A program made the translations under genes and the position numbers. A stretch of 64,000 nucleotides of DNA from Nymphaea colorata (lineage: Eukaryota > Streptophyta > Magnoliopsida > Nymphaeales > Nymphaeaceae), in contig NC_045149.1 in assembly GCF_008831285.2 (NCBI RefSeq), positions 22,512,535 through 22,576,534 on the forward strand. The letters run 5' to 3'. Every line of letters begins with the position of its first letter. Position 1 is the first letter of the stretch. The notes beneath the pieces are model-generated. The model saw only the letters and a program-made list of their open reading frames with translations, ran no database searches and was not told where the DNA came from. Positions 47,306 to 58,834 of the stretch are shown here, one piece after another.

Positions 47306-47956
47306 AAGCAGTTCGATTGGAGGATAATCGATTGCACTACGATTCATTTGACGCCTCTGTTCCAAGTCTACGTGGTGCTCTCAAAAGAATCTCCATTCTG
47401 AATGTTTTGGTGAGATGATATTTTTCCTTTTTTAATCCAACTTTATGGGTAACCAATTTCTAAAGTATGACCAAACATGAAATAATAATGTCGTAATAAG
47501 TCTCATCGACATTTTAGAATATATATATATATAGGTAGATGATGCTTACGTGCATGACCACAATAAAATTTTGGTCATTCGTCTTCCAAGATGACAAGCC
47601 AAAAGAAAATCAAGAAGAAAAATGAGATAATATATTTTAGTCATCTAACATTAACTAACAATTTTTTTTCTCTTTGAGTTTATCTCAGCCATCCATCTTG
47701 AAAAAATGGAAGTCCAATATGGCTCCATATGAATCATGCACCTAAGGTTAGGTACCCACCAATTGAATGGTAACAACACATTTAGTGGGCATCAAACCTA
47801 AGTCCTCTGATCTGCAACCAGACGCTAGTGCTTCCCCTTTTCTCTCGCAGAGTTTATGGTGTGGGAGGTAGAGGTTAAGCACAATAAATAAATAAATAAC
47901 AACCAATAGATAGATGGCCCTGGTTTAATATTTACCTTGAAAGGACTATATTTATG

Positions 47957-47998
<42 letters not shown>

Positions 47999-48937
47999 AT
48001 TAAAAAAAACACAAAGTATGGAGGCTACTTTATGTAAAGAAAAAACTTTACAAAGTATTGGGTGGACTAGAATGGGTCCATTCTGGTTCATTTACGTATG
48101 GGTTGTTTGGATTCTTGGCAGCTTATGTAAAGCAATAGACTAATAGTCGTAATAGCAATGCCATCTTCGCGTATGCCCTCCTTTGTTTCTTTCCTTCATT
48201 GTTGATTCTATAATCTTCATCACTTTTACATCTTTCGTTCTGCCACAATCTCGTTTTAACATGCTTTTTTCTAAAATCAGTTTCATTGTAGTTATAAGAC
48301 AAAAAAAATTTCAAGACGCGCTTACTGATTTGATCCAATGAATGAATTTTCAAGTTCATTCAACCCAATCTTTACCCAAAATATAGAGTATGATAGGTAA
48401 AGTATAAAGATCATGAGGAAGTGTTTTCATTTATATATCTATCTTGCAGACAGCGTGCTTGCAATGGGTATATGCATTTCCATTTATTTGCTTCAGCTAG
48501 TTGTTGAAACGATCTTGAAAAGACCAATCAATCGAATACTCCAAAAACAGCCATGGACACACCAACTATTCATATTGCAGGGGAAATATATATTTTGGAA
48601 ATTATAAAATTGCTTGTCACATGTTGTGAGGGCCACCAATTTTATCATGTATACACCTGTTTCTTGATCAATTCTTGGAAATTTGATAACCTTCTGTCAC
48701 TATATGGATAGGGAAAGCTTAGATCCGACAAAATTTATCGTTGGCAGAAATTTGGTAAAATGTGACAATTGAAATAAACATCATGTGCTTCTTTGTAATG
48801 AAAAAAATGAAAATTGAAAACAATCATCTCCAAGTACTCTAATCAGGCTTCTAAAAGCCCTTACACTGTGATTAAGCGTTATTGGAGAAGGCCACGCATG
48901 ATAGATACATATAGCCACATAGACATTTTATTTCAAG

Positions 48938-49073
48938 CAGTGGCAGAGCCAAGATTTTTTTGGTTGATGAGCACTCGAGTCATCAGCTCGGGTATGGTGT
49001 AGGCACCTCACGTAATTTATAAGTCATCTTAATTTTTGGCATACATCAGCCCCCATGTGTCTCTGCGCCACTG
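48938..49073. mobile_element. hAT-type MITE, 136 bp, CAGTGGC ends
   Basis: The left end CAGTGGCAGAGCCAAGATTTTTT and right end CTCTGCGCCACTG form an inverted repeat. A perfect 8-bp duplication, ATTTCAAG, flanks it (48930-48937 and 49074-49081). The terminus belongs to the same CAGKGGCRGAG type as the MITE at 28163 and the DUF4371 transposase group. Confidence 0.9.
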
Positions 49074-49783
49074 ATTTCAAGGATAGATAGGCTAAGCTAT
49101 GTCATAGGGACAAGTTAATTTGGACATGCGTCATGGACCGGCTGATAGAGACTTTATGTACATAACATATTATTTCATCACTATCTATCTTTCTTGGAGA
49201 TATAAACAGTTCAGATTCAGGTAAGATATGGCTTAATTAGTTTCAGCTTTGAGTGATCATACTTTCTAAATTAACAAATTTGAGATCAGATTAGCATAAG
49301 ATCTGACATTTATATGTAATCGGGACCAAAATATATTTTCATCTGATAAATCAGATATCAGATTTCAATTTCAAAGAACTGCATATCGAATCCATGTCCA
49401 TTTTAGTATAATCGAATATGAATGTGTCTACAGCCCGGTGACAACCCCAACCTCGTTTGATTTTGAGCACTTTCGTAAATAAACTATGCAAATTGAAACA
49501 AAATATTCTCTTTTATGGATGAAAAATGGGAAAATATGTCTTTTAGTTTAAACTTCAAATATATGAATCGTCCTTGTCGCACAATGCTGTTCTTGTTACA
49601 TATAAGAGGATGTTTGTTTATTCTTCTATGGGATACCAAGAACCTGACGTTTTGTTCTTGGTGTTTGGACCACAAGAGAAGAACAAACTGTTCCAAGAGG
49701 GGCCAAATTTGTTTCAGGTGGAACGGATATTGTACCGCTCAAAGTGGGTAGTTTTTCCATGCACCTAGTGTTTGCATCTGCCA

Positions 49784-49931
49784 CTATTAATGGTCCACCA
49801 AAAATGTAGAGTATGATAGGTAAAGTATAAAGATCATGAGGAAGTGTTTCATTTATATATCTATCTTGCAGACAGCGTGCTTGCAATGGGTATATGCATT
49901 TCCATATCAGCTATTAATGGTCCACCAAAAA
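49784..49931. repeat. Patch insertion flanked by a 21-bp direct repeat
   Basis: CTATTAATGGTCCACCAAAAA occurs at 49784-49804 and again at 49911-49931. Between them, 49805-49905 is an almost exact copy of 48384-48485. This looks like template-copied filler from 1.4 kb away, placed at a staggered break. Confidence 0.85.
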
Positions 49932-50079
49932 AACATGTTCCACATTAATCAAACTTAGAGCAGTGCATTGTGATTGCATGAAATGATCCAACTTGTTCTT
50001 GGCTGCAAATAATGGTAAACACGACAATATCTAGCTAAAAGGTGTATCGTAGGTCTACTCAGGTCCCAAAGCAAACAAG

Positions 50080-50655
50080 ACTTTGATGGTGTAAAGGTAT
50101 AGCAATGTAGATTTTATATTAAAAGCAGCTTCCTCTAAGCAAACACTAAAATAAAATCTGATTCTAGTCTATAGGAAAAGAGCAGCCTGCTAGCCTGCTG
50201 GGGATCGATCCCCTGTTGGAAGGATTGTCTAGGCAACAATTACGTTTTTTTCATTTTCTTGTTCTATTTATTAAAAAAAATCAATAAAGTTTGATGTATG
50301 GATCAATTATTAGCATGTGACGAAATGGCTGCGATTGTAAGTTTTTAAAATCTGATGCAGTGGTTTAACTTAGGTAGCTTATTTTGAATTTTTTTAAGGA
50401 ATTTTATAGGTTTTGCGTTTCGCATCACTGGATTTATGGAAAACAATGTAAATAGTAGTTGAAACTTTTCTTTATTAAGTTTAAGTTTAATGCCGAATAT
50501 TTCTTTGTTTAGGTTAATTTTTCCAAAGTTTTTGCAAAGCGAACCAGAACTTCGACGGTGTAAAGGTGTAGCAATGTAGATTTTACATTAAAAGCAGTTT
50601 CCTCTAAGCAACCACTAAAATAAAATCAGATACTCGTCTATAGGAAAAGAGCATA
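50080..50655. repeat. Dispersed direct repeat of about 100 bp, two copies
   Basis: About 50083-50182 and 50553-50652 share GGTGTAAAGGTRTAGCAATGTAGATTTTA and CTAAGCAAMCACTAAAATAAAATC with scattered differences. A second pair (ATTAGTCACACATTAGCTA) lies at about 50672 and 50757. Confidence 0.75.
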
Positions 50656-51232
50656 GAATGGTTTCTGCAAATTAGTCACACATTAGCTAACGGTTGTTAA
50701 CATTTAAGTACATTTTGGAGAACCTTAACAAAATTGACTTTGTAAAGGTTTTTATAAATTAGTCACACATTAGCTATTGGTTGTTAACAATTAAGTGGAT
50801 TGATTAGTGGATTGATTTTTCCCATTCAGTATTGAGAGAAGACGTTGTGAATTTGCAATAAATTATTATAATCCCCTATATATATTCTTTTTCTCCCAGC
50901 CGCTTGTATGAACTAAATCAATGGCTAAGATAATTTCTGATCGGTGTAACACTTGATAGTCTGGTATTTATTTGATATATATATATATAGGCACACACAC
51001 ACAGATATATATATATATATCATATAAAAAGAGAGAAAATAATCATATATAAGCTTTGTACCTGGAAGAGTTTTAGTATTCATGATAATCACATTTAATG
51101 TGTAATAGAACTAATGTACCGAGAAGTTTATTCTCGCACATAATGTTGCAGCTACATATTTTAGTGCTAGGATAAATCCAATAATCCTCAAAATACATGG
51201 CGTTTAACGGAAGTTAGCAGGTACTCATTCTT

Positions 51233-52730
51233 CTACTTTATCTCGATATTGAAAATTAGTTCTTCTTCTTCTTCTTCATCATCATCATCATCATCATCTT
51301 CTTCTTCTTCTTCTTCTTCATCATCATCATCATCTTCTTCTTCTTCTTCTTCTTCTTCTTCTTCTTCTTCTTCTTCTTCTTCATCATCATCATCATCTTC
51401 ATCTTCTTCTTCTTCTTCTTCATCATCATCATCATCTTCATCTTCTTCTTCTTCTTCTTCTGCTGCTGCTCCTGTCTTAGAGCTTGTTTGCGCAAGGGGC
51501 TTCAAAAAGCTGGTGTTCCTATCCGGTGTCAACAGCTTGCAGATTACATACTCCTCCTGGTCGTTGCACAATTCCAAGTAACATTAATCCAACAAGGTTT
51601 GATCAAAAAAGTAAAACCCAACTTGCAAACAAGTGAAAGACCTATTCTTCTGGGTTTAACCATATAAGCAGTCATTATAATCGGACCAAGTATGCTCGGT
51701 TGCTTTTATTAGTAGTTGCAGTAGAGTAACTTCCACTGATATAGCGAAAGTTTCACCCTAAATCCATGGTTGTCAAGCTAAGGACCTTAACTTGGCTTCC
51801 ACATTTTATGTTTCTGTATCAGCAAAAAGTCTACTTAAGATAAGAAGGAGAGTCCATAGATATAAAATCCTGAAAATCGTATATCATATTAGATGTAAAA
51901 TTAATGATTCCAACCTTAATAAAAACACATGCATGAGTAAGTTAACTTGATTGGTCGGATCATCTATCATCCTTTCAATAACTCTTGATTGCTCAATATT
52001 TTAATCAAATTATATGTTATGATGAATTCAACATCAAATTTTCATGAAATTTATAAGGAGAGATGCAGATGAGAGGACGTGATGGGGAGTACAATTTTTT
52101 ATGACTCCATGCATAATAGTTATGTCCCTAATGTATAGTCCATATAAATGCACGTGAAAACATGTGCACACAGACATTGAAACTGGTTATATGCATAAGT
52201 CTGTATACAAGTGCACTTACAGACCTATGCACGGTACACAGGCCTATGTGCATGATGCGAACCCCTCGAAAGTAGAACAGGTAAGACATATGTCAAGCTG
52301 TGCATGGTGCACCCCAGTGTATATAACCACCTCTCAATATGCATACACAAAGCATCGGGGAACAAAAATAAATGTGGTTTAGTGCTTACTTCAGAATATG
52401 GTAGGTTGAGTCGAGCTCGACATGCTTCATCAAGACAATATTCATCAAGGTACCAGGCAGTGGGCTTCAATTTATCATTTTCCCGAACATAGTATCGGAA
52501 GGTTGTCTTGGTTCCAAGTGGTCTCCCTTCCTTGTCGTTCACTTCTACGTCGTCGCCATGTATTTTCCAGAACCCCTTGTCACTGCTCCTGGTCTCTGTC
52601 CTCCTTGCGAAATAGCACCATTTTAGATTACCAGCAGCATTCCCTGTATAAAAATGGCAAAAGAAAAGGGAAAAGAACGAAGAGAGATTAGGAAAACATT
52701 GTTGGTGACAGATTTTTTGTAGTTCGAGAA

Positions 52731-52784
<54 letters not shown>

Positions 52785-53604
52785 GGCATGAAAACAATTG
52801 GTCAGGTTGAGTGGTATGTTATAGTTATGCATGTCCTTTGTTTGAATCTTAGAGGGTGCTATCCAGATGGTATTGAGGAATGTTGATTTTGAAGTTATGA
52901 GGGTCATTATGAGGCCAAGTGAGCTGGTTCTTATCCCTCCTTTCTCTCCTTCCTCTCCCTTTCTGCAAGATAAAACTTCAAGACCAGTACCATCCTAGAG
53001 TCCATGCTTGTTTTAGCTTTATCAAGGAGGTTAGTGTCCACAAGAATCGAACAGAGTTTTACTAGTGCATGGCTGGCCCGACGACCTAGGGTAAATCCGT
53101 CCTAACACAACTTTTTCTTAGCATGCGCCTGGCCCAACTAGCTACATTAAACGCTTTCTAACATAACATTTTTTGTATCTTTTTTTTTTCAACTTCTTTG
53201 TTAGTATATAAATGTGCATACAAGGTCAGAGCTTGAAGGCGAGCAAGGGCCATGGTTACTGAGATTTTAGGGGGAAAAAATACTGGTTATGATTCTTTTT
53301 AAAACACTAAACTTTTTGATAAATGCATCTTGCCCCCTGAGGTTCCAATAAATTACAAAATTAATTGAGCCAAAAGGCATTAAACATGCTATTTTGGCCA
53401 AGAAAAAGAATAGATAAAAGTATACATGTTATGTTGCAGCTAAGATGTTCCAAATGAGAGAGAGAGAAAGCCTATACCCATCATCTGCCCGGGATGATAA
53501 TCGTAGAAATCACCATCCTGATTCAACTTCCCCTTACTGGGGTCGGTATTCTTATTCTTTGGGATCAAGTAAGACTCGATCAACTCGGTGTCTGTTGGCA
53601 ACAT
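51233..53604 (-). CDS. NAC-domain transcription factor with a Glu/Asp microsatellite tail
   Basis: Three exons are predicted: 53604-53478, 52643-52390 and 51556-51233 (234 aa). NAC proteins bind DNA in the nucleus as dimers. Exon 1 reads MLPTDTELIESYLIPK and DFYDYHPGQMMG (subdomains A and B). Exon 2 reads YFARRTETRSSDKGFWKIHG, TKTTFRYYV and KPTAWYLDEYCLDE (C and D). Exon 3 starts EEYVICKL (E). The joins are ATGG|GTATAG to TATACAG|GGAATG (phase 1) and TCTGAA|GTAAGC to GACCAG|GAGGAG (phase 0); the last acceptor lacks a strong pyrimidine tract. The usual GFRF before LPTD is disturbed (GGTTTCTAATC), so the start may be truncated or lie in another exon. After residue 160 the protein is nearly all Glu and Asp, encoded by a GAA/GAT repeat, ending LIFNIEIK. 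It may be a decaying or unusual NAC gene. Confidence 0.6.
51258..51462 (-). repeat. GAA/GAT (TTC/ATC) trinucleotide microsatellite
   Basis: About 68 uninterrupted TTC or ATC triplets lie on the plus strand, arranged in alternating blocks. On the minus strand they encode alternating runs of Glu and Asp in the frame that follows the NAC subdomain E motif. Confidence 0.95.
52735..52780. repeat. (TC)n microsatellite in the first NAC intron
   Basis: An unbroken run of more than 20 TC units lies about 90 bases upstream (minus-strand sense) of the exon 2 acceptor. Confidence 0.9.
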
Positions 53605-56600
53605 GATTAGAAACCTAAGTTACTTTTTCTTTCTCTAGCCTTTAGACTGAGTTTTACATGCAAGGAGCCTCCATTTATACGTGGAAAAGAATGTGGCTTG
53701 ATTTTCTTTGTAGTTATGCATTACTTCCATACAGATGGCATTTCCTTTCATAATTCGAGTAAATATGATTGGTTTTGGTGCATGACACTTTTGACTCCTC
53801 ACGGGGGGGGAGATCATTCCCTTTTTTCTCATTTTTTATTAGATTCCCCTGGCCAAATCTTTTTCATCCATATAAATTTATTAAAAATCTTGTGAAGTTG
53901 AAGTTTGGAATTAGGCTGGGATTTAAAAGTTGGGTTTAGATTCGATTGAAATTTTAAAACGAAAAAATGGGCTCAAATATGGTACAAAGACTTTAATTTC
54001 ATTCATTTTCATTTGAATGCAAACATGTAAATCAAATGTGGTCAAGGTGCATGAATAGGAATATTCTGTGCATGAATAGGAATATTCTGATTCGTCCACA
54101 TCTCTACTCCTTCCAAACTTTTTCATGCATTCAAAATTTCATGTTCCTTTAGGAGATTGCTCACAATGACATATTTCGTATATGTGTATATAAAAAGTAA
54201 TGCTTTAGGGGGTACCACATTATAATATGTTAAGAACTGACTTTCAAAATATTTGGATATTAGATGTAGAAAAGTTCCGCTAACTATATTAATACATATA
54301 TTGGACCAGAAATTTATTTAAAGCAATCCTATCACATGTCATTTCTTAAATCTGGCTGCATCCTAATTTTTTGATTGGATTTTAAATTCTTTCCATATCA
54401 GACGACTTACTTAAAGCAATTTAGCTGGATTTCTGATCCGAAATTGATGATCCACTGACGACCCTAACTAAGATATCGTATGTAATTATTTTTTTGACAA
54501 TTATAAGGTCATGAGTCTATTTCCGGGCAATTTGCATGGAAAGTAATAATAAGAAATGTGAATAATAAGGCTTGGAATGTGGGGGCTGCTGCGTGTAATA
54601 TGAGATGGAGTGTGCTATTAAGATGAAGGAATTATGTCACCTTACCAGGCATCAACATTGCACTGAATCCTGAGGGCAATGAGAAAGGGAGAGGCTGCAA
54701 CTATTTTTTACACGGTGGATCATAATATGTCCGCTCGTTCGCATCCAAAAAATATAATTTCCTCATGTTAGAAAAGAAACAAGTTTCATTATGTGCATCA
54801 TCTAAATTATGCCAACTATGTTAGGAGTTATTCGATGCCCAATGACTTACCAATTCTCATATTACAGTTCAAATAATTAAGGCTCGTTCGCATCCAAAAA
54901 TATAATTTCCTCATGTTAGAAAAGAAACAAGTTTCATTATGTGCATCATCTAAATTATGCCAACTATGTTAGGAGTTATTCGATGCCCAATGACTTACCA
55001 ATTCTCATATTACAGTTCAAATAATTAAGGTCACACTTTACAAGTTCCATCAACATGAAGGTCTTATATCTAGTTGCATGCCTACCTGCGGAGGAGATTT
55101 CCGAGTCTAATGACATATTAGAGAATATTCATCCATACCTATAGTTTAAGAGCGGATCTCAAAAAGCAAAATGTAGTGTTAAGTTATAAATCGGGGCCGT
55201 TAAGTGGCTAAGTTTTCATTCAAGGGCATCAAACTTTTTGTGCCACAAAAAGGGTATTGATGTGCAAGTTGAAGCGCTTCAAGAATGGCATTGGAGGCAT
55301 CAAAAGCAGGTTTGGTACACTAGAGGTTTAGGACTTAGGGTGAATAATAGGGATGCGGCCCTCTGCTGAGTAATCTTTCTGCTTTCCCATAAATATCATT
55401 TAAAAGATGGATTTGTCAAAGCCTGAATAGTTATTTATTTTTGCACTTATTAAAAAACAATAGTATTAATATTCTTTTGTATATTTGTACCAAAAGCAGA
55501 CTTTATACCCTAACGAGACAAGGGATTGAATAGGAGCTTTGGCCCTCTCTTGAACCGTAGGTATTCCGCACTCACTGAAAAAAATATTATTATTAATATT
55601 GGTTTGTATTAGTTGGTAGGCATTGCAGGGTTCACTTGCGATAAGAGGCATGCTTTTTTATAAAGGTGTACATTTTTCTATTGTTTATTTTTTAATCAAT
55701 CATTTTATAATCATTTTCAAATAAAAAATAAAAAAATAAGTTTATACAAGAAAATATCTATCCGATATTAATAACATTAATCAAAGAAAACAAATCATAT
55801 AAGGAAAACGCAAATCGATCGGATCCAGAACTAATAAGCACAAAAGTTCAATCAAATTATAGTCCAACAAGGTGAAACCCTAGGTTCCAAAAAGGTGCAC
55901 TCCAGCACACAGGCCACTGAGACGCGCAAGCCAATAAATGCAATCTGGATCGTGGATCGGGTCATGTGAACTGGATCTGTTGATTTGATAACGTTCGTTG
56001 AAAACGTCGGTTCTTGGAATCGGCCCTCATTGGTTGACTCTCTCGACTTTGGAAACTAGCCTTTCCCCAGAAATATCAAGTAACGGGATGCTTAAAAGGA
56101 AAGGTGAAGAAGGGAGTTAATGGACGGTTAGGACTCTGCATCAGGCAATTTAACCTAAATGCTAGAGTCTACGTTTTTTCTCCGAAGATCGTCTGCAACG
56201 TGTTACGCACCTCTAAGGTGAAAGAGAATTCCATGGAGCTTGAGTTTGCATAATTTCATGGCCTTTGTACTCTTGCCCACTTTGAATATGATCCTTTTTG
56301 GTAGTTCAGAAACTCCCATTAAGATTTCTTCTACGGAACTTTTTAACCGTATGTGGTAGAGGTTGATTCTCTTGTTCGTAGGTGCCGACCGCCTTAGTTT
56401 TTACTTCGTTTTCCTGTGATTGACAGATGTGTGATCATTCATCGTTGTCGTCTCGATCTGTATATGTGTTTTCTCTTTCGGTGGATTGGAGACGCGGTTC
56501 TCCATTGTTGGTCGTGATGGTTTATTGTTTTCTGCGTGTTTGGAGACGTATATTCCATGCAACGGTGATCGCCAATTTGATTTCTGCTTCTCTTTTGTGT

Positions 56601-57624
56601 TTATCTTCGCGAAGAATATTCCTCTGGGGAATTTTGGAGAGCCAAGATTGCCTTATGCGCATCTTTGTTTGAGGAAAGAGTAATCTTGGTTATTGTTGTA
56701 CTTCGTTTTAACCAATCACAGCATGTACTTAAATTAGGAATTTTAGAATTTTTTTCTACAAAAATGTTGTTGCTGGTAATTAAACATGTATTGATGAATA
56801 AGGTTCCCTGCGGAAGGCTGTCTAATTCTACAAAAACTTCAGTGTAGATGGTTATACAATGAAAGATCAATCGGCCCCTCAAAGAGGAAAAGTGCCTGTC
56901 AAGGGTTGTTTTTATTTATGGCAAGGGCCCTTCAGCTTCCCTTCTGGCTTGGGCTAGAGGTGGTGTGTAAGGAATAAGGGTTGGGGTTACTGCATAATCA
57001 TTAATACATGAATTACTTTCATCTTAACATAATTTTCTGAAAACCGGCTCTACTTTTGGTGAGAAGTGCGCAGTTTGTCATCTGTAATGCGGAAGTTTAT
57101 GATTATATACATGACGCTTTATCCACAACCATGGATAATTTAAAGAATAAAATGCAGCTTATCATACATATTACCATATATGATCAGTTAAGATCTCAAT
57201 GACATTGATGTCATCCACATGGTCTACTTTCTAACCCACTTACAATCTACAAGTTGTTGCTATGACGTCCTACAGACGATCTGTAAACACCACAACTTTT
57301 CATGTTGGTGTCTGTTTTCTGTAATCATTGTTATGGTGTAGTAGTCAGTTATTCTTAGGCAAATATGCATTAGCGGTTGATAAAGAATTTATTATGATTT
57401 TCTGGTGTTGAGAATTACTGTTTCATGCGTTGTTTTTCTCTACAGATTTATGGTTCCTTTAGGATCTTACTACCCTAATTTAATGTACTTCATCTCAATC
57501 TGTATTTTAACGAAAGTAAAGCCCATATTGTTATTTTCTTTCTGCTTCTATCTGCACTTTGTTTCTTAACGTAAAAGTATTCTCAGTTCAGTATTTTGCT
57601 TACTAATCGAAATTTTCTTTTGCA
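53605..57624. other. Intergenic and 5' region of the SUVH-like gene
   Basis: No coding gene is supportable. 54733-55030 holds a tandem duplication. The stretch from about 56200 to 57625 probably contains 5' leader exons and an intron of the SUVH-like gene, since a clear acceptor (TTTTCTTTTGCAG) ends at 57625 and no good start codon precedes it in frame after splicing. I could not settle the donor. Confidence 0.5.
54733..55030. repeat. Tandem duplication of about 149 bp
   Basis: The unit starting GCTCGTTCGCATCCAAAAA and ending AAATAATTAAG occurs at 54733-54881 and again from 54882 to about 55029, head to tail. The only difference I see is one A in the first A-run, so the event is recent. Confidence 0.92.
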
Positions 57625-57724
57625 GGTTGTGTGGAATCTGGATCTAATTTGTTTGAGTTGCACATATTCTCCCATTGGCGTTGACTCCTGGCTTAACTAT
57701 TTGAGAAATTTGAACTCCTTTCGG

Positions 57725-58834
57725 ATGGCCGCATTAATGTCTTCCTGTGGCAACTCTGCTTTGGTGTCTGATGCTACTGCCAACTCAAGTCACTCAGATA
57801 TTATGAATTCACAACTGGTGGAAAATGGTCTCGTCCATTTTGAATCATCTGAGAGGCGAAAATTAGAAACTAATGCAAGAACTGAAAATCGAGTCTATCA
57901 GTGTAAGAAATTGAAAATGTCTGCAGTTCGTGAATTTCCTGCAGGCTGTGGGAGATTTGCCCAAAAGTTTTCTCCTAGAACTTCTCAAATAGATGTTGAT
58001 ATGGATGCTAATGCTGAAAAAATAACAGTCAAAGTCGGCAAGGACTCATCTTCCACATCTGACCATGTTCAGCAGGAAACCACTCTGGAAAAGTGCGGCC
58101 AATTTAATGAATCCTCTAAGGATGTGGTCGTGATGGAACATTTAGCACCATCGAAGATCCTTCAACCTCAACATGCAGGGGAGTTGGCCGGTGCTATGAT
58201 TGACTTGTACCCACCGGAAACACCAAAATATGTGGCACACCTAGATCCCATCCCTTCTGTCTCACTTCCAGAATCTGTAAACCTCAATGATTTGATGCAA
58301 GAGAAGTCTTCACTACATATTTCAGCTAGACGAGCGTTTCCTTATGGGTGTGGGAGGAATGCACGGAGACTGACCGAGGTAGGAAAACACAAGCGCTTAA
58401 ATTCTTTGGCACACAAGGATGGTGACATTGGCAAGTCATTTGCAAGGGACATGTACAGCTGCAGAAAATGGAATGAAGCAGATAAGTCTGGGATGAAGAA
58501 GGAGAGTAACGATATTCCCATTAGACCTGACTCAGAGAATATATCATCTCATTCAGAAGAGAAGACTTTGAATGGAGTTACTGATAGGGAAATCACTGAC
58601 ACCTCAGAGAAGAGGTTAACCAAGGAATCTGCAGCGTCGGCCAAGAAGGAAGTTGATTGTTCTAAACTGTCAATGAAGCCGGTAGGCATGAACTCGAACA
58701 AAGACCAGCATCACCAAAGGAATCCCATTGATCTGGAGTTATGTAAAGGCAAAGTTGTAGTTCTGGCTCTGATGGCTGCTCAAAATTGTCCATGGATGCA
58801 GAATTACGTTGGTGATGAATCAGAGGGACACTAA
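57725..58834 (+). CDS. Truncated SUVH5/6-like histone methyltransferase N-terminal region
   Basis: The ATG at 57725 is chosen because a splice acceptor (TTTTGCAG) ends at 57625 and the sequence before it is intronic; the frame is 369 codons. The protein has two copies of a small cysteine motif, SAVREFPAGCGRFAQ (residues 67-80) and SARRAFPYGCGRNARR (200-215), and near the C-terminus LALMAAQNCPW. These are landmarks of the variable N-terminal region of plant H3K9 methyltransferases SUVH5 and SUVH6, where ALMAAPNCPW comes shortly before the SRA domain. Here TAA follows at 58832-58834, and no SRA, pre-SET or SET sequence is visible downstream. After the stop, a different frame reads VSSKVEKALLQTAPK before another stop, which suggests a frameshift followed by loss of the catalytic half. 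It cannot methylate histones; whether the stub is expressed is unknown. Confidence 0.65.
   Translation: MAALMSSCGNSALVSDATANSSHSDIMNSQLVENGLVHFESSERRKLETNARTENRVYQCKKLKMSAVREFPAGCGRFAQKFSPRTSQIDVDMDANAEKITVKVGKDSSSTSDHVQQETTLEKCGQFNESSKDVVVMEHLAPSKILQPQHAGELAGAMIDLYPPETPKYVAHLDPIPSVSLPESVNLNDLMQEKSSLHISARRAFPYGCGRNARRLTEVGKHKRLNSLAHKDGDIGKSFARDMYSCRKWNEADKSGMKKESNDIPIRPDSENISSHSEEKTLNGVTDREITDTSEKRLTKESAASAKKEVDCSKLSMKPVGMNSNKDQHHQRNPIDLELCKGKVVVLALMAAQNCPWMQNYVGDESEGH

Larger units (their letters stand above)
45795..51232. other. Long intergenic region, no gene
   Basis: No gene is supportable over 5.4 kb. 45840-46130 is the 5' flank of copy E, with TTATAA near 45985. 48240-48760 is a third copy of the block found at 9115-9620 and 40080-40590. 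Features listed separately are a long (TA)n run, a MITE at 48938, a patch insertion at 49784-49931 and a pair of 100-bp repeats near 50.1 and 50.6 kb. The rest is AT-rich and shows nothing I recognise. Confidence 0.6.

Noticed and set aside
51249-51581. 110-codon poly-serine frame on the plus strand
   Set aside because: It is the antisense reading of the GAA/GAT microsatellite; the minus frame is linked to a NAC exon by splice sites and motif, this one is not.
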